NCBI GenBank assembly: GCA_963770645.1
Contig: CAVYQL010000004.1
Span: 682,001 to 746,000 of the forward strand
Source of the DNA: Bog-473 sp963770645
GTDB taxonomy: Bacteria; Actinomycetota; Acidimicrobiia; Acidimicrobiales; RAAP-2
Length of the DNA: 64,000 bases
Reading direction: 5' to 3'
Shown in pieces: positions 16,029-24,763 of this stretch. The notes below the pieces were generated by a model that saw only the letters and a list, made by a program, of their open reading frames with translations, made no database searches and was not told the DNA's origin. The position numbers and the translations under genes are program-made. Position 1 is the stretch's first letter. Each line of letters starts with the position of its first letter.

Positions 16029-17600
16029 TCAGAGCGTGACGCGGTGGATGTCGAGGATCCCCTCGTCGCCGCGCAACTGCTCCACCACTGCGTCGGGTGC
16101 AGCCGTCGTCGTCGAGATCACCATCATCGCCGTCGTGGCCTCGGGGCTCGGGCCCACCGCCATGGACGAGATGGATACGCCAGCCGCGCCGAGCGCTGTG
16201 CCGACGATGCCGATCACTCCAGGATGGTCGTCGTTGCGCACGACGATCATGTGGGTCGAGGGCGGCACCTCGACCAGGTGGTCGTCGACCACGACGATCC
16301 GCGGCTCAATACGCAAGCCGACCGAGATGAGCGTGCCCGCCACCGAGTGCCCGCCCGAGCGCAACGTGATGAGCGACTTGTAGTCGTGCGACGTCGACGT
16401 CGAGGACTCCCGCACCTGCAGGCCGCGCTGGGCCGCCAGCTGCGGGGCGTTGACGTATGACACCGGCTCCTCGGTTGAGCCGTCGAAGATGCCCTTGAGG
16501 ACAGACAGCGTGAGGATGCCGGTGCTCTCCGCTGCCAGCTCGCCCTGGTACTCCATGTCGATGGCGTCGGGAAGGCCGTCGTGGAGTCCGACGAAGAAGC
16601 GGCCCAGCTGTTCGGCAAGCCCCATGAAGGGACGGACCACGTCGGTGACGTCGGTCGCGGCCACGTTCACCGCGTACGGCACGAAGTCGCCGGCCAACGC
16701 CAGCAGCACCTGCTCGGCGATGGTGACGCCGGCCTTGTCCTGCGCCTCCTCGGTCGACGCGCCGAGATGCGGCGAGACCACGACGCCCGGCAACTCGAAC
16801 AACGGCGACTCGGTACAGGGCTCCGTGGCAAACACGTCGAGTCCGGCGCCCGCCACGATGCCGTCGCGGATGGCGTCGGCGAGCGCCTCCTCGTCGACGA
16901 TGCCACCGCGCGCCGTGTTCACGATGCGGATGCCGGGCTTGGCCTTGGACAGCAGGTCGCGTCCGAACAGTCCCATCGTCTCGGGCGTCTTGGGCGTGTG
17001 GATCGACACGAAGTCGGCCTCGGCGACGAGCTCTTCGATCCCCACCAGTCGCACACCCATGGCCCGGGCCCGGTCCTGGGACACGAAGGGGTCGTAACCG
17101 ATGAGCTCCATGCCGAAGGCGTGCGCCCGCTGGGCCACCAGCGAACCCGCCCGGCCCAGCCCGACGACGCCGAGGATCTTGCCGTGGAGCTCGACGCCCT
17201 CCCATTTTGAGCGCTCCCAACGGCCGGCGACGAGCGCCGAATGGGCCTGGGGGATGTTGCGTGCCTGGGCGAGCAGGAGCGCCATGGCCTGCTCGGCCAC
17301 CGAGAGGATGTTCGACGTCGGCGCGTTCACCACCATGACGCCGCGCTCGGTGGCCGCAGTGACGTCCACGTTGTCCAGACCGACGCCGGCCCGGCCCACC
17401 ACCACGAGCGAGGTACCGGCGGCCAGCACCTCGGGAGTGACCTTGGTCGCCGAGCGGATGATGAGCGCGTGCGCCCCGACGATCGCCTCGAGGAGCTGCT
17501 CGGGAGTGAGACCCTCTTGGACGTCGACCTCATGACCCGCGTCCGAAAGCAGGTCGAGCCCGCTCTGCGCGATCTTCTCCGTCACCAGTACTCGTGCCAC
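16029..17600 (-). CDS. serA: D-3-phosphoglycerate dehydrogenase (long, ASB + ACT form)
   Basis: First step of phosphorylated serine synthesis: oxidises 3-phosphoglycerate to 3-phosphohydroxypyruvate with NAD. The 523-aa protein is the type 1 form: catalytic domain with RSATKVTPEVL, the nucleotide loop GVVGLGRAGSLVAQRA, the catalytic Arg/Glu/His set through VNTARGGIVDEEAL and VVSPHLGASTEEAQDKA, then the allosteric substrate-binding (ASB) domain and a C-terminal ACT domain (MIVVRNDDHPGVIGIVGTAL) that binds serine. The GTG at 17600 has AAGGAG about ten bases upstream. It follows the aminotransferase gene after 73 nt on the same strand, near divergent serC. Confidence 0.96.
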   Translation of the reverse strand: MARVLVTEKIAQSGLDLLSDAGHEVDVQEGLTPEQLLEAIVGAHALIIRSATKVTPEVLAAGTSLVVVGRAGVGLDNVDVTAATERGVMVVNAPTSNILSVAEQAMALLLAQARNIPQAHSALVAGRWERSKWEGVELHGKILGVVGLGRAGSLVAQRAHAFGMELIGYDPFVSQDRARAMGVRLVGIEELVAEADFVSIHTPKTPETMGLFGRDLLSKAKPGIRIVNTARGGIVDEEALADAIRDGIVAGAGLDVFATEPCTESPLFELPGVVVSPHLGASTEEAQDKAGVTIAEQVLLALAGDFVPYAVNVAATDVTDVVRPFMGLAEQLGRFFVGLHDGLPDAIDMEYQGELAAESTGILTLSVLKGIFDGSTEEPVSYVNAPQLAAQRGLQVRESSTSTSHDYKSLITLRSGGHSVAGTLISVGLRIEPRIVVVDDHLVEVPPSTHMIVVRNDDHPGVIGIVGTALGAAGVSISSMAVGPSPEATTAMMVISTTTAAPDAVVEQLRGDEGILDIHRVTL

Positions 17601-17673
17601 TGCGGTGGTTCTCCTTGCTCCCCCCGCCTCGAGTGTCTCTCGACGGTCGTGCCCCCGACTGCCTCGCGGCGGT

Positions 17674-18912
17674 TCAGTCTTGCGCCTCGGCGAAGAGGCT
17701 GGCCAGCCGGGAGACGCCCTCGGCGAGGTCGTGGTCGGCGAGCGCGTAAGACATGCGGAAGTAGCCCGGCGCGCCGAACGCCTCTCCGGGCACTACCGCG
17801 ACCTTGGCCTCTGTGATGCACAACTCGGCGAGCTCCGCGCTGCTCGCCGGACGTTGTCCCCGGAGGGTCTTGCCCAGCAGTCCCTTGACCGAGGGGAATG
17901 CGTAGAACGCGCCCTCGGGCTCGGCGCACACGACGCCATCGACGTCGTTGAGCATCGTGACGATCGCGCGCCGGCGGCGGTCGAAGGCCTCGCGCATGGC
18001 CACGACGTCGTCGAGCCCGCCCGAGACGGCGGCGAGCGCGGCGCGCTGCGACACGTTCGCCACGTTGGACGTCTCGTGGCTCTGGATGTTGGTGGCTGCC
18101 GTGACGGCGTCGGCGGGACCGATCAGCCACCCGACCCGCCAGCCGGTCATGGCATATGTCTTGGCTACCCCGTTGGCGACCAGGCAGCGGTCGGCCAGTT
18201 CGGGCACCAGCACCGGCATGGAGTGGTGCTCGGCCCCGCCGTAGACGAGGTGCTCGTAGATCTCGTCGGTCAGGACCCAGATGCCCTTGGCCAGCGCCCA
18301 GCGGCCGATGGCCTCGATCTCGGCGCGTGGGTACACGGCACCGGTCGGGTTGGACGGCGAGACGAAGAGCAATGCTTTGGTGTTGGGCGTCCAGGCCGCC
18401 TCGAGGTCCTCGACGCTCGAGCGGAAACCCGTCGTCTCGTCGGAGCGCACGTACACCGGCGTCCCCCCCGCCAGCTGGATCGACTCGGGATACGTCGTCC
18501 AGTACGGGGCGAGCACGATGACCTCGTCGCCGGGGTCGCACAGCACGGCGAACACGTTGGAGACCGCCTGCTTGCCGCCGTTGGTCACGAGCACCTGTGA
18601 GGCCGCAACCTCGAGACCCGAGTCGCGCTTGGTCTTGGCCGCGATGGCCTCTCGCAGCGCCGGGATGCCGCCGGTCGGCGTGTAACGGTGGTTGGCGGGG
18701 TCGCGGCAGGCCTCGACCGCGGCCTCAACGATGTGGGCCGGCGTCGGGAAGTCCGGCTCCCCCGCGCCGAAGCCGATGACGTGCTCACCCGCGGCCTGCA
18801 GCGCCTTCGCCTTCGCATCGACCGCGAGGGTGGCCGACGGTGCCACGGCGGCGGCCCGGCGGGAGATCCGGCGGACCTCGGTCGTTGATTCAGCGGTCGT
18901 CACGGATGTCAT
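17674..18912 (-). CDS. aspC: class I/II PLP aminotransferase (aspartate aminotransferase type)
   Basis: PLP fold-type I aminotransferase (412 aa) of the Ib aspartate/aromatic group: IGFGAGEPDFPTPAHI, VTNGGKQAVSNVF, SPSNPTGAVYPRAE (Asn contacting the PLP ring), VLTDEIYEHLVYGG, and the PLP lysine in NGVAKTYAMTGWRVGWLIGP; the C-terminal RMSYAL carries the substrate-carboxylate Arg. Aspartate aminotransferase is the likeliest role. I chose the ATG at 18912; a GTG at 18903 is also possible. That ATG and the first ATG of serC overlap in one CATG, so at least one start or promoter sits inside the opposite gene. serA follows. Confidence 0.9.
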   Translation of the reverse strand: MTSVTTAESTTEVRRISRRAAAVAPSATLAVDAKAKALQAAGEHVIGFGAGEPDFPTPAHIVEAAVEACRDPANHRYTPTGGIPALREAIAAKTKRDSGLEVAASQVLVTNGGKQAVSNVFAVLCDPGDEVIVLAPYWTTYPESIQLAGGTPVYVRSDETTGFRSSVEDLEAAWTPNTKALLFVSPSNPTGAVYPRAEIEAIGRWALAKGIWVLTDEIYEHLVYGGAEHHSMPVLVPELADRCLVANGVAKTYAMTGWRVGWLIGPADAVTAATNIQSHETSNVANVSQRAALAAVSGGLDDVVAMREAFDRRRRAIVTMLNDVDGVVCAEPEGAFYAFPSVKGLLGKTLRGQRPASSAELAELCITEAKVAVVPGEAFGAPGYFRMSYALADHDLAEGVSRLASLFAEAQD

Positions 18913-20068
18913 GATTCCATACGTGCCAGACATCCCGAACATCACGATCCCCCCCTCCCTGCTCCCCTCCGACGGGCGTTTCGGGTCCGGGCCGTCCAAG
19001 GTGCGCCCCGCACAGGTCGACGCACTGGCCGAGGTGGCCGGAACGTATCTCGGCACCAGCCACCGCCAGAAGACGGTCAAGGCTCAGGTCGGCCGGGTGC
19101 GCGCCGGCATGCGCTCGTTGTTCTCGCTGCCTGACGGCTACGAGGTCGTGCTCGGCAACGGGGGCACGACCTGCTTCTGGGACGCCGCGACGTTCGGGCT
19201 GATCGAGGAGCAGAGCCAGCACCTGAGCTTCGGGGAGTTCTCCTCGAAGTTCGCCGCGTGCGTGAAGGCCGCTCCGCACCTGAAGGACCCGCAGATCATC
19301 GAGTCCGAGGTGGGGACCCACCCACTGCCGGTGGCCGACCCGTCGGTGGACCTCTACGCCCTCACCCACAACGAGACCTCGACCGGCGTCGCCATGCCGA
19401 TCCGGCGCCCGAAGGGTGCCGCGCTGCCGGCCGAGGGCGGCGGTCTGGTCGCTGTCGACGGGACGTCGGGGGCGGGCGGGCTTCGGGTCGACCCGGCCGA
19501 GTTCGACTGCTACTACCTCGCGCCGCAGAAGTGCTTCGCCAGTGACGGGGGCCTCTACGTGGCCCTGATGTCGCCCGCCGCGCTCGAGCGGATCGAACGT
19601 ATCGCCGGTTCGGGCCGCTGGATCCCGACGTTCTTGGACCTGAAGACCTCGGTCGACAACTCGGTGCTGGACCAGACGTACAACACGCCCGCATTGGCCA
19701 CCATCTTCTTGCTGGCCGAGCAGATCGACTGGATGATTGAGAACGGCGGCCTGGAGTGGTCGGCGTCGCGCTGTGACCGCTCGGCCGAGATCCTCTACAC
19801 CTGGGCCGAGTCCTCCGGCTTCGCCCGTCCCTTCGTCGAGAATCCGGCCCAGCGCAGCCACGTCGTGGGCACCATCGACTTCGTCGACGCCGTCGACGCG
19901 TCGGCCGTCGCGGCCGTGTTGCGGGCGAACGGCATCGTGGACACCGAGCCGTATCGCAAGCTCGGGCGCAACCAGCTGCGCATCGCGATGTTCCCCGCCA
20001 TCGAGCCCGACGACGTCGCATCGCTCTGCGGCTGCATCACCCATGTCGTGGGGGCGCTGGCCAACTGA
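18911..20068 (+). CDS. serC: phosphoserine aminotransferase, mycobacterial type
   Basis: Converts 3-phosphohydroxypyruvate to phosphoserine, the step after SerA. The protein (about 385 aa) matches the distinct actinobacterial SerC branch: DGRFGSGPSKVR, LGTSHRQKTVKAQVGRVRAG, LPDGYEVVLGNGGTTCFWDAA, THNETSTGVAMP, and YYLAPQKCFASDGGLY containing the PLP lysine. Starts at ATG 18911 and GTG 18923 are both plausible: TTGATT at 18885 and CATGAT at 18910 would place the GTG in a leaderless context, and the family N-terminus tolerates either. It is divergent from the aminotransferase with no intergenic DNA. Confidence 0.94.
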   Translation: MIPYVPDIPNITIPPSLLPSDGRFGSGPSKVRPAQVDALAEVAGTYLGTSHRQKTVKAQVGRVRAGMRSLFSLPDGYEVVLGNGGTTCFWDAATFGLIEEQSQHLSFGEFSSKFAACVKAAPHLKDPQIIESEVGTHPLPVADPSVDLYALTHNETSTGVAMPIRRPKGAALPAEGGGLVAVDGTSGAGGLRVDPAEFDCYYLAPQKCFASDGGLYVALMSPAALERIERIAGSGRWIPTFLDLKTSVDNSVLDQTYNTPALATIFLLAEQIDWMIENGGLEWSASRCDRSAEILYTWAESSGFARPFVENPAQRSHVVGTIDFVDAVDASAVAAVLRANGIVDTEPYRKLGRNQLRIAMFPAIEPDDVASLCGCITHVVGALAN

Positions 20069-20194
20069 CCCAGGCGAGCTCTCGCCCACGTGCCTCTCGC
20101 GGCGCCGACCTTCTGCGGTGGCGACGGGACTGGTGCTACCCCCAGCACAAAAACTGCTGAGAGCACCATGGCTCCACTCGTGACCTTCTCTGTA

Positions 20195-20209
20195 CTATAC
20201 CGGGTATAG
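20195..20209. promoter_or_regulatory. 15-bp palindrome upstream of the ABC exporter, possible operator
   Basis: CTATACC-G-GGTATAG is a perfect inverted repeat 44 nt before the ATP-binding gene, in an otherwise featureless 185-nt gap after serC. It contains a TATA-like core and could be both -10 and operator. YtrA-type GntR and similar regulators bind such short palindromes before ABC exporters, but no regulator gene is adjacent. Confidence 0.4.
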
Positions 20210-20253
20210 CTGAGACCAGGGTGGGCCCTGCGCAAGAAGGTGAAGGTCAGAGC

Positions 20254-21231
20254 ATGAGCACTGCAACACTGACGAACTCGCCGCAGACGACCGTCGGCGA
20301 CAAACAGTGGGCCGTCGAGACCCACGGGCTGACGAAGCGCTTCGGCGACAACATCGCCGTGAACGACGTCGAGCTCCTCGTTCCCCGCGGCTGCGCCTTC
20401 GGCTATCTCGGGCCCAACGGCGCCGGCAAGACGACGCTGATCAGGGTGCTGCTCGGCCTCACTCACGCGGATGCCGGCACCATGTTCCTGCTCGGCCACA
20501 GCGTCCCCCGCCATCGCGACCTGGCCCTCGCCCGCGTCGGCGCGATCGTCGACGAGCCCCGCTTTCACGGCCATCTGACGGGCCGCCAGAACCTGCAGAT
20601 CCTGGCGGCGGCGCGCGAGCCGGCGGCCAGGCGCCGGATCGAGCCGGGACTCGAGCGCGTGGGCATCCTGCACCGCGCCGACGACAAGGTGTCGAAGTAC
20701 TCCATGGGCATGCGCCAACGTCTGGGCGTTGCCGCGTGCCTCCTCGGGGACCCACAACTGCTGATCCTCGACGAGCCGATGAACGGGCTCGACCCGGGGG
20801 GGATGCTCGACATGCGCGACATGATCAAGTCGCTCGTGGCCGAGGGCCGCACCGTGGTGCTGTCGTCCCACCTGCTCGACGAGGTCGAGCGCACCTGCGA
20901 CGCGGTGGCCATTGTCGACCGCGGCGCGGTGATCCGCCAGGGCCCGATCTCCCAGCTGCTCGCCGGGTCCTCCTTCGAGGTCCAGGTCGAGTGCTCCGAC
21001 CCCGACCGGGCCGGCCAATTGCTCGCCAGCACGGCCTTCGGCGCACACATCCAGGCCGGACCGGACGGCCTGGCCATCACGCTGCCCGAGGACACGCAAC
21101 GCGACGCCATCGCCGAGATCAACCGCCTCCTGGTGCAGGGCGGCATCTCGGTGTACCGGCTCCAGCACATTCAAGCCTCGCTCGAGCAGTGGTTCCTCTC
21201 AGTGACGAGCCGGTTGGGAGACTCCGAATGA
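20254..21231 (+). CDS. ABC exporter ATP-binding protein
   Basis: ATPase of an ABC-2 type exporter (325 aa). Walker A is GPNGAGKTT, the Q-loop region follows in ARVGAIVDEPRF, the signature is KYSMGMRQRLGVA, Walker B is LLILDEPMNGLDP, and the switch His is in VVLSSHLLDEVE. The C-terminal extension (residues about 240-325) is typical of DrrA/CcmA-like multidrug or lipid exporters. I chose the ATG at 20254 (MSTATLTNSP), preceded by AAGGT. Its stop overlaps the permease start as ATGA. The substrate is unknown; a palindrome at 20195 may be its operator. Confidence 0.93.
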   Translation: MSTATLTNSPQTTVGDKQWAVETHGLTKRFGDNIAVNDVELLVPRGCAFGYLGPNGAGKTTLIRVLLGLTHADAGTMFLLGHSVPRHRDLALARVGAIVDEPRFHGHLTGRQNLQILAAAREPAARRRIEPGLERVGILHRADDKVSKYSMGMRQRLGVAACLLGDPQLLILDEPMNGLDPGGMLDMRDMIKSLVAEGRTVVLSSHLLDEVERTCDAVAIVDRGAVIRQGPISQLLAGSSFEVQVECSDPDRAGQLLASTAFGAHIQAGPDGLAITLPEDTQRDAIAEINRLLVQGGISVYRLQHIQASLEQWFLSVTSRLGDSE

Positions 21232-22445
21232 CAACGATCTCCGACGTCAGCGCACCGGCACCGGGTCCCGCCCCCGAGACGGTTCCGGCGGCGCCGCGGG
21301 GCGACCACCGCGGCTCGTGGATCCCGACGTGGGGCATGATCACGACGCGCTTCATGGAGCTGCGCCGGCGCCGCGGGCTGATGATCGCCCTCATCGCCGT
21401 GAACATCGGCATCCCGGTCGTCTTCCTCGCCGTGCGCCTCATCTCCCACGCCGTCGCCCCCAAGTCCTACGGGCCAGCCGGGGGCTACACCATCTTCACG
21501 ACGCTCGTGCTCGGCTTCATGTACGTCTTCGGGTTCATCGTGGCGGCCGTCGTCGGGTGTACGGCGGGTTCTGTCGACCTCACCGAAGGGATGTTCCGCC
21601 ACCTCGTCATCACCGGGCGCTCCCGCATGGCCCTCTACCTCGCCCGCATCCCCGCTGGGCTTGCGATCGTCATCGCCATGGTGGCGGTTGGGTACACGAT
21701 CGTCTGCGCCGTGTGCGTCTTCGCCGCGCCAGCCCAGCTGAACTACGACGGCGTCAACGTGCCACAGGGCCTCTCGCGTCCCGCGCTCGACACCTGGGCG
21801 GCGTCGCACGCCGACGACGTCATCTGCAATTTCGACTACCACGGCGGCCCAGGCCTGAACGGGAACGTGCCGCCGAGCGTGCCGTGCGGCGGCGGACAGA
21901 CGAGCGGTCCGCCGCCCGGTTCCGTCGTCCAGACACCGAAGGGCACGGTCACCGTGCCCGCCACGTCCTCCTCACCGGCGCAGATCCGGGCGTTTGCGGT
22001 GGCGGTGGCCAACCAGGACTATGTCGACTACAGCTCCAACTTCACGGTCCCGTCGACCTCGCTGATGGTCGATGTGGGCCTGTGGATCGCGCTGGAGGCG
22101 ACCATCGGGTTCATCGTCGGACTCGGGCTGTCCTCGCTGATGGGGCAGCGAACGGTGCCGGTGATCCTCCTCGTCGTGCTCGAGTTGATCTTCACGCCCA
22201 TCTTCAGCCGCCACATCATTGCGCACCTGCTCAACGTCGAGCGGGGCCTCGTCGGCGTCGCCATGCTCCATGTCGAACCGGGCAACCTGCCGACTCCGTT
22301 CGGCGGCGGGGGCCCCGGTGGCGGTGGCGGGCTGGGCAGCATGCTCATACCCGAGTCCACATTGGCGGCGTCGCTGGTGATCGTGGGCTGGATCGTGTTC
22401 TGGACCGCCATTGGTGCCTGGCGGATGATGACCCGCGACGCCTGA
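21228..22445 (+). CDS. ABC-2 type exporter permease
   Basis: Membrane partner of the preceding ATPase (405 aa). Predicted membrane segments include MIALIAVNIGIPVVFLAVRL, the FTTLVLGFMYVFGFIVAAVVG region, IPAGLAIVIAMVAVGYTIV, LWIALEATIGFIVGLGL and LAASLVIVGWIVFWTAIGAW. Between the third and fourth there is a large extracytoplasmic loop rich in Gly, Pro and Thr with two cysteines, longer than in most ABC-2 permeases, and a Gly-rich linker (GGGGPGGGGGLGS) precedes the last segment. A soluble Pro-rich N-terminus of about 30 residues comes first. The 4-nt ATGA overlap with the ATPase fixes the start. Confidence 0.88.
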   Translation: MTTISDVSAPAPGPAPETVPAAPRGDHRGSWIPTWGMITTRFMELRRRRGLMIALIAVNIGIPVVFLAVRLISHAVAPKSYGPAGGYTIFTTLVLGFMYVFGFIVAAVVGCTAGSVDLTEGMFRHLVITGRSRMALYLARIPAGLAIVIAMVAVGYTIVCAVCVFAAPAQLNYDGVNVPQGLSRPALDTWAASHADDVICNFDYHGGPGLNGNVPPSVPCGGGQTSGPPPGSVVQTPKGTVTVPATSSSPAQIRAFAVAVANQDYVDYSSNFTVPSTSLMVDVGLWIALEATIGFIVGLGLSSLMGQRTVPVILLVVLELIFTPIFSRHIIAHLLNVERGLVGVAMLHVEPGNLPTPFGGGGPGGGGGLGSMLIPESTLAASLVIVGWIVFWTAIGAWRMMTRDA

Positions 22446-22487
22446 GCGGCCTCACGGGTCGGAGTCAGACCGCGCCTCGGCCTCATC

Positions 22488-23360
22488 TCAGCCGACAGCG
22501 AATCCGACCGAGTCGAGCAGCTGCTCGCTCTCGTCCCACAGGCGCACGGCCTCCTCGTCGTCGCGGGCCTGGCGGCCCATGTGCCCGGGTTTCGAGCGCA
22601 CCCAGTACACGCCCGTCGTCCGCGCGACCTCTGGCGACGTGGCCAGGAAGATCGACGTCCTGGCGCCGCGCTTGGGGCTGATCTGGAGCGGCCGGATCAT
22701 CTTGATGCCGAAACCCATGACGCCGGAGAGGTCCCCGTCCATGCCGAAGCGGCTGCGGACCCAACCCGGGTGGGCGGCGTTGGCCGTGACAACTCCGGCG
22801 TCGAGCCGGCGCGCCAGCTCCCGGGTGAACAGCACGTTGGCCAGCTTCGCCCGGCAGTAGGCCTCCATGCCGTCGTAGCCGTGCTCGCTCTGGAGGTCTT
22901 CGAAGCGCATTCCCTTGGATGCAAAGTGATGCCCGAAGGAGGTGACGTTGACGATGCGCGCGGGGGCTGACCCCTCTAACCGCCGGAGCAGCTGGAGCGT
23001 CAGGTAGAAGTGCCCGAGGTGACTGACGCCCATCGTGTACTCGAAGCCCTGCGCCGTGACCTGGCGTTGCGACCATGTTCCACCGGCGTTGTTGACGAGC
23101 ACGTCGAGGCGGTCCCAGCGCGACGAGATCTCGTCGGCTGCCTCGTGGACCGAGGCCAAGTCGGCCAAGTCGAGGGGAACGACGTGCACGTCCTCGTTCC
23201 AGGTGCGTCGCACCACCTCCTTGACCGCTGCCTCCCCTTTGGCTGTGTCGCGACACGCCAGCACGGTCGTGGCCTCCTGGGCGGCCAAACCGACCGCGGT
23301 CTCCAGCCCGATACCGGTGTTCGACCCGGTGACGACGACGACCTTGCCTTGCATGCTCAT
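22488..23360 (-). CDS. short-chain dehydrogenase/reductase, retinol dehydrogenase-like
   Basis: NAD(P)-dependent SDR of 290 aa. TGSNTGIGLETAVGLA is the TGxxxGIG cofactor loop, DLADLASV and VLVNNAGG follow, the catalytic Ser is in IVNVTSFGHHF and the catalytic pair in YCRAKLAN. The CRDTAKGEAAV segment suggests NADP preference. The overall pattern is that of retinol dehydrogenase/protochlorophyllide reductase-like SDRs, whose real substrates in bacteria are seldom known. It is convergent with the ABC permease and divergent from a P450 161 nt away; a shared role in oxidising a lipophilic compound is speculation. Confidence 0.9.
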   Translation of the reverse strand: MSMQGKVVVVTGSNTGIGLETAVGLAAQEATTVLACRDTAKGEAAVKEVVRRTWNEDVHVVPLDLADLASVHEAADEISSRWDRLDVLVNNAGGTWSQRQVTAQGFEYTMGVSHLGHFYLTLQLLRRLEGSAPARIVNVTSFGHHFASKGMRFEDLQSEHGYDGMEAYCRAKLANVLFTRELARRLDAGVVTANAAHPGWVRSRFGMDGDLSGVMGFGIKMIRPLQISPKRGARTSIFLATSPEVARTTGVYWVRSKPGHMGRQARDDEEAVRLWDESEQLLDSVGFAVG

Positions 23361-23521
23361 TGGAATCCGATCGCTGGGTGCCCACGGGTGCCCACCGATT
23401 CTTCACCTTGGCGGAGGCGTCGGTCACGCCCTGCGGCGAATCCCGCCCCGGCCTGGTGACCGACTTCGCCTTCGAGTCGTAGTGTTTCCCCGGAGGGGTA
23501 GGACGAAGGCAGCGGGAGCAC

Positions 23522-24763
23522 ATGACGATCGCGACGAGCCCCACCCTCGACGGCCTGCTCCTCCAGGTGCTCGCCACCCCCGAAGGCCAGGCCGACCCCT
23601 ACCCGTACTACGCGCAGATGCGTGCGGAGTCCCGGGTGAGCCGCACCGCCTTCGGGCCCTACGTCGTCAACGGCTACGAGGAGTGCCTCGGCGTGCTGCG
23701 CGACCCACGGCTCGGAAGAGGCATGGGGATCGAGGACACATCGACGGGCATCTTCAACGACGCGGGCACGTGGCGCGGCGAGTTCCTCGAGGGGTCAAAG
23801 CACAACATGCTCCTCTCGGACCCGCCCGACCACACCCGCCTGCGCCGGCTGGTCTCGCGCTCGTTCACGCCGCGTCAAGTGGAGCGCCTGCGGCCGGCCA
23901 TCCACGACCTCGTCGACTTGCTGCTCGACACGCTGTCCGAGCGAGGCGACGTGGACTTCATCGCCGGGTTCGCGCTGCCGCTGCCGATGGACGTCATCGG
24001 CGAGCTGGTTGGGGTTCCCGCCGCCGAACGCGCCGGCCTACAGCCCTCCGTGCGGGCGGCGGCCAAGGGGATCGAGCCGGTGCTGAGCGAGGAAGAGACC
24101 GCGGCCGCCCTCGACGCGGTGATCTATCTGGGCGGCTATTTCGCCGAGCTGCTCGACGACCGACGCCGCCATCCCCGCGACGATCTGCTGAGCGCGCTGG
24201 TGCAGGCGCGCGAGAGCGACGACCGGCTGACTGACGAGGAGATCACCTCCACCGCCATCTTGCTCTTCGCCGCCGGTTTCGAGACCACCACCAACCTGTT
24301 GGGCAACGGGTTGCTCGCCCTCCTGCGACACCCCGACCAACTGGCCGAGTGGCGGCGCCACCCTGAGATCGCGCCCTCCGCCGTCGAGGAGCTCCTGCGT
24401 TACGACAGCCCCGTGCAGTTCAACTTGCGTACCGCACTCGAGCCGGCCGATCTGTTGGGTGAGCCGCTCGCGCGCGGCGACCGCATCGTGGTCCTCCAGG
24501 GTGCAGCCAACCGCGACCCCGCACGCTTCGAGGGCCCCGACCAGCTCGACCTGCGCCGCAGCGACAACACGCCGCTCAGCTTCGGGTGGGGCATCCACCA
24601 CTGCATCGGTTCGCCGCTCGCCCGCATGGAGGGCGAGATCGCATTCAATGCGCTGCTGGCCCGCTTCCCCGCCATAGAGCTCACCACCGCCGAGGCGCAC
24701 TGGCGTCCCAGCTTCACGCTGCGCGGTCTGCTCGACCTCCCGGTGCGCGTCTCAGCGCGCTGA
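23522..24763 (+). CDS. cytochrome P450 (class I bacterial), 413 aa
   Basis: Soluble haem monooxygenase. Visible motifs: I-helix oxygen-binding groove LFAAGFETTTN, K-helix ExxR in EELLRYDSPVQFNLR (the E and R of EELLR), and the haem loop FGWGIHHCIGSPLAR with the axial Cys. NMLLSDPPDHTRLRRLVSRSF is the conserved C-helix region. The ATG at 23522 has GGGAG six bases upstream. No ferredoxin or reductase gene adjoins, so electrons must come from elsewhere. It overlaps the end of the convergent SRPBCC gene by 12 nt. The family (CYP107/CYP125-like region) cannot be fixed by eye, and the substrate is unknown. Confidence 0.95.
   Translation: MTIATSPTLDGLLLQVLATPEGQADPYPYYAQMRAESRVSRTAFGPYVVNGYEECLGVLRDPRLGRGMGIEDTSTGIFNDAGTWRGEFLEGSKHNMLLSDPPDHTRLRRLVSRSFTPRQVERLRPAIHDLVDLLLDTLSERGDVDFIAGFALPLPMDVIGELVGVPAAERAGLQPSVRAAAKGIEPVLSEEETAAALDAVIYLGGYFAELLDDRRRHPRDDLLSALVQARESDDRLTDEEITSTAILLFAAGFETTTNLLGNGLLALLRHPDQLAEWRRHPEIAPSAVEELLRYDSPVQFNLRTALEPADLLGEPLARGDRIVVLQGAANRDPARFEGPDQLDLRRSDNTPLSFGWGIHHCIGSPLARMEGEIAFNALLARFPAIELTTAEAHWRPSFTLRGLLDLPVRVSAR

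Noticed and set aside
20307..22445. Single 712-aa protein spanning ATPase and permease
   Set aside because: The first 300 residues are out-of-frame shadow of the ATPase; the permease starts at the ATGA overlap at 21228.
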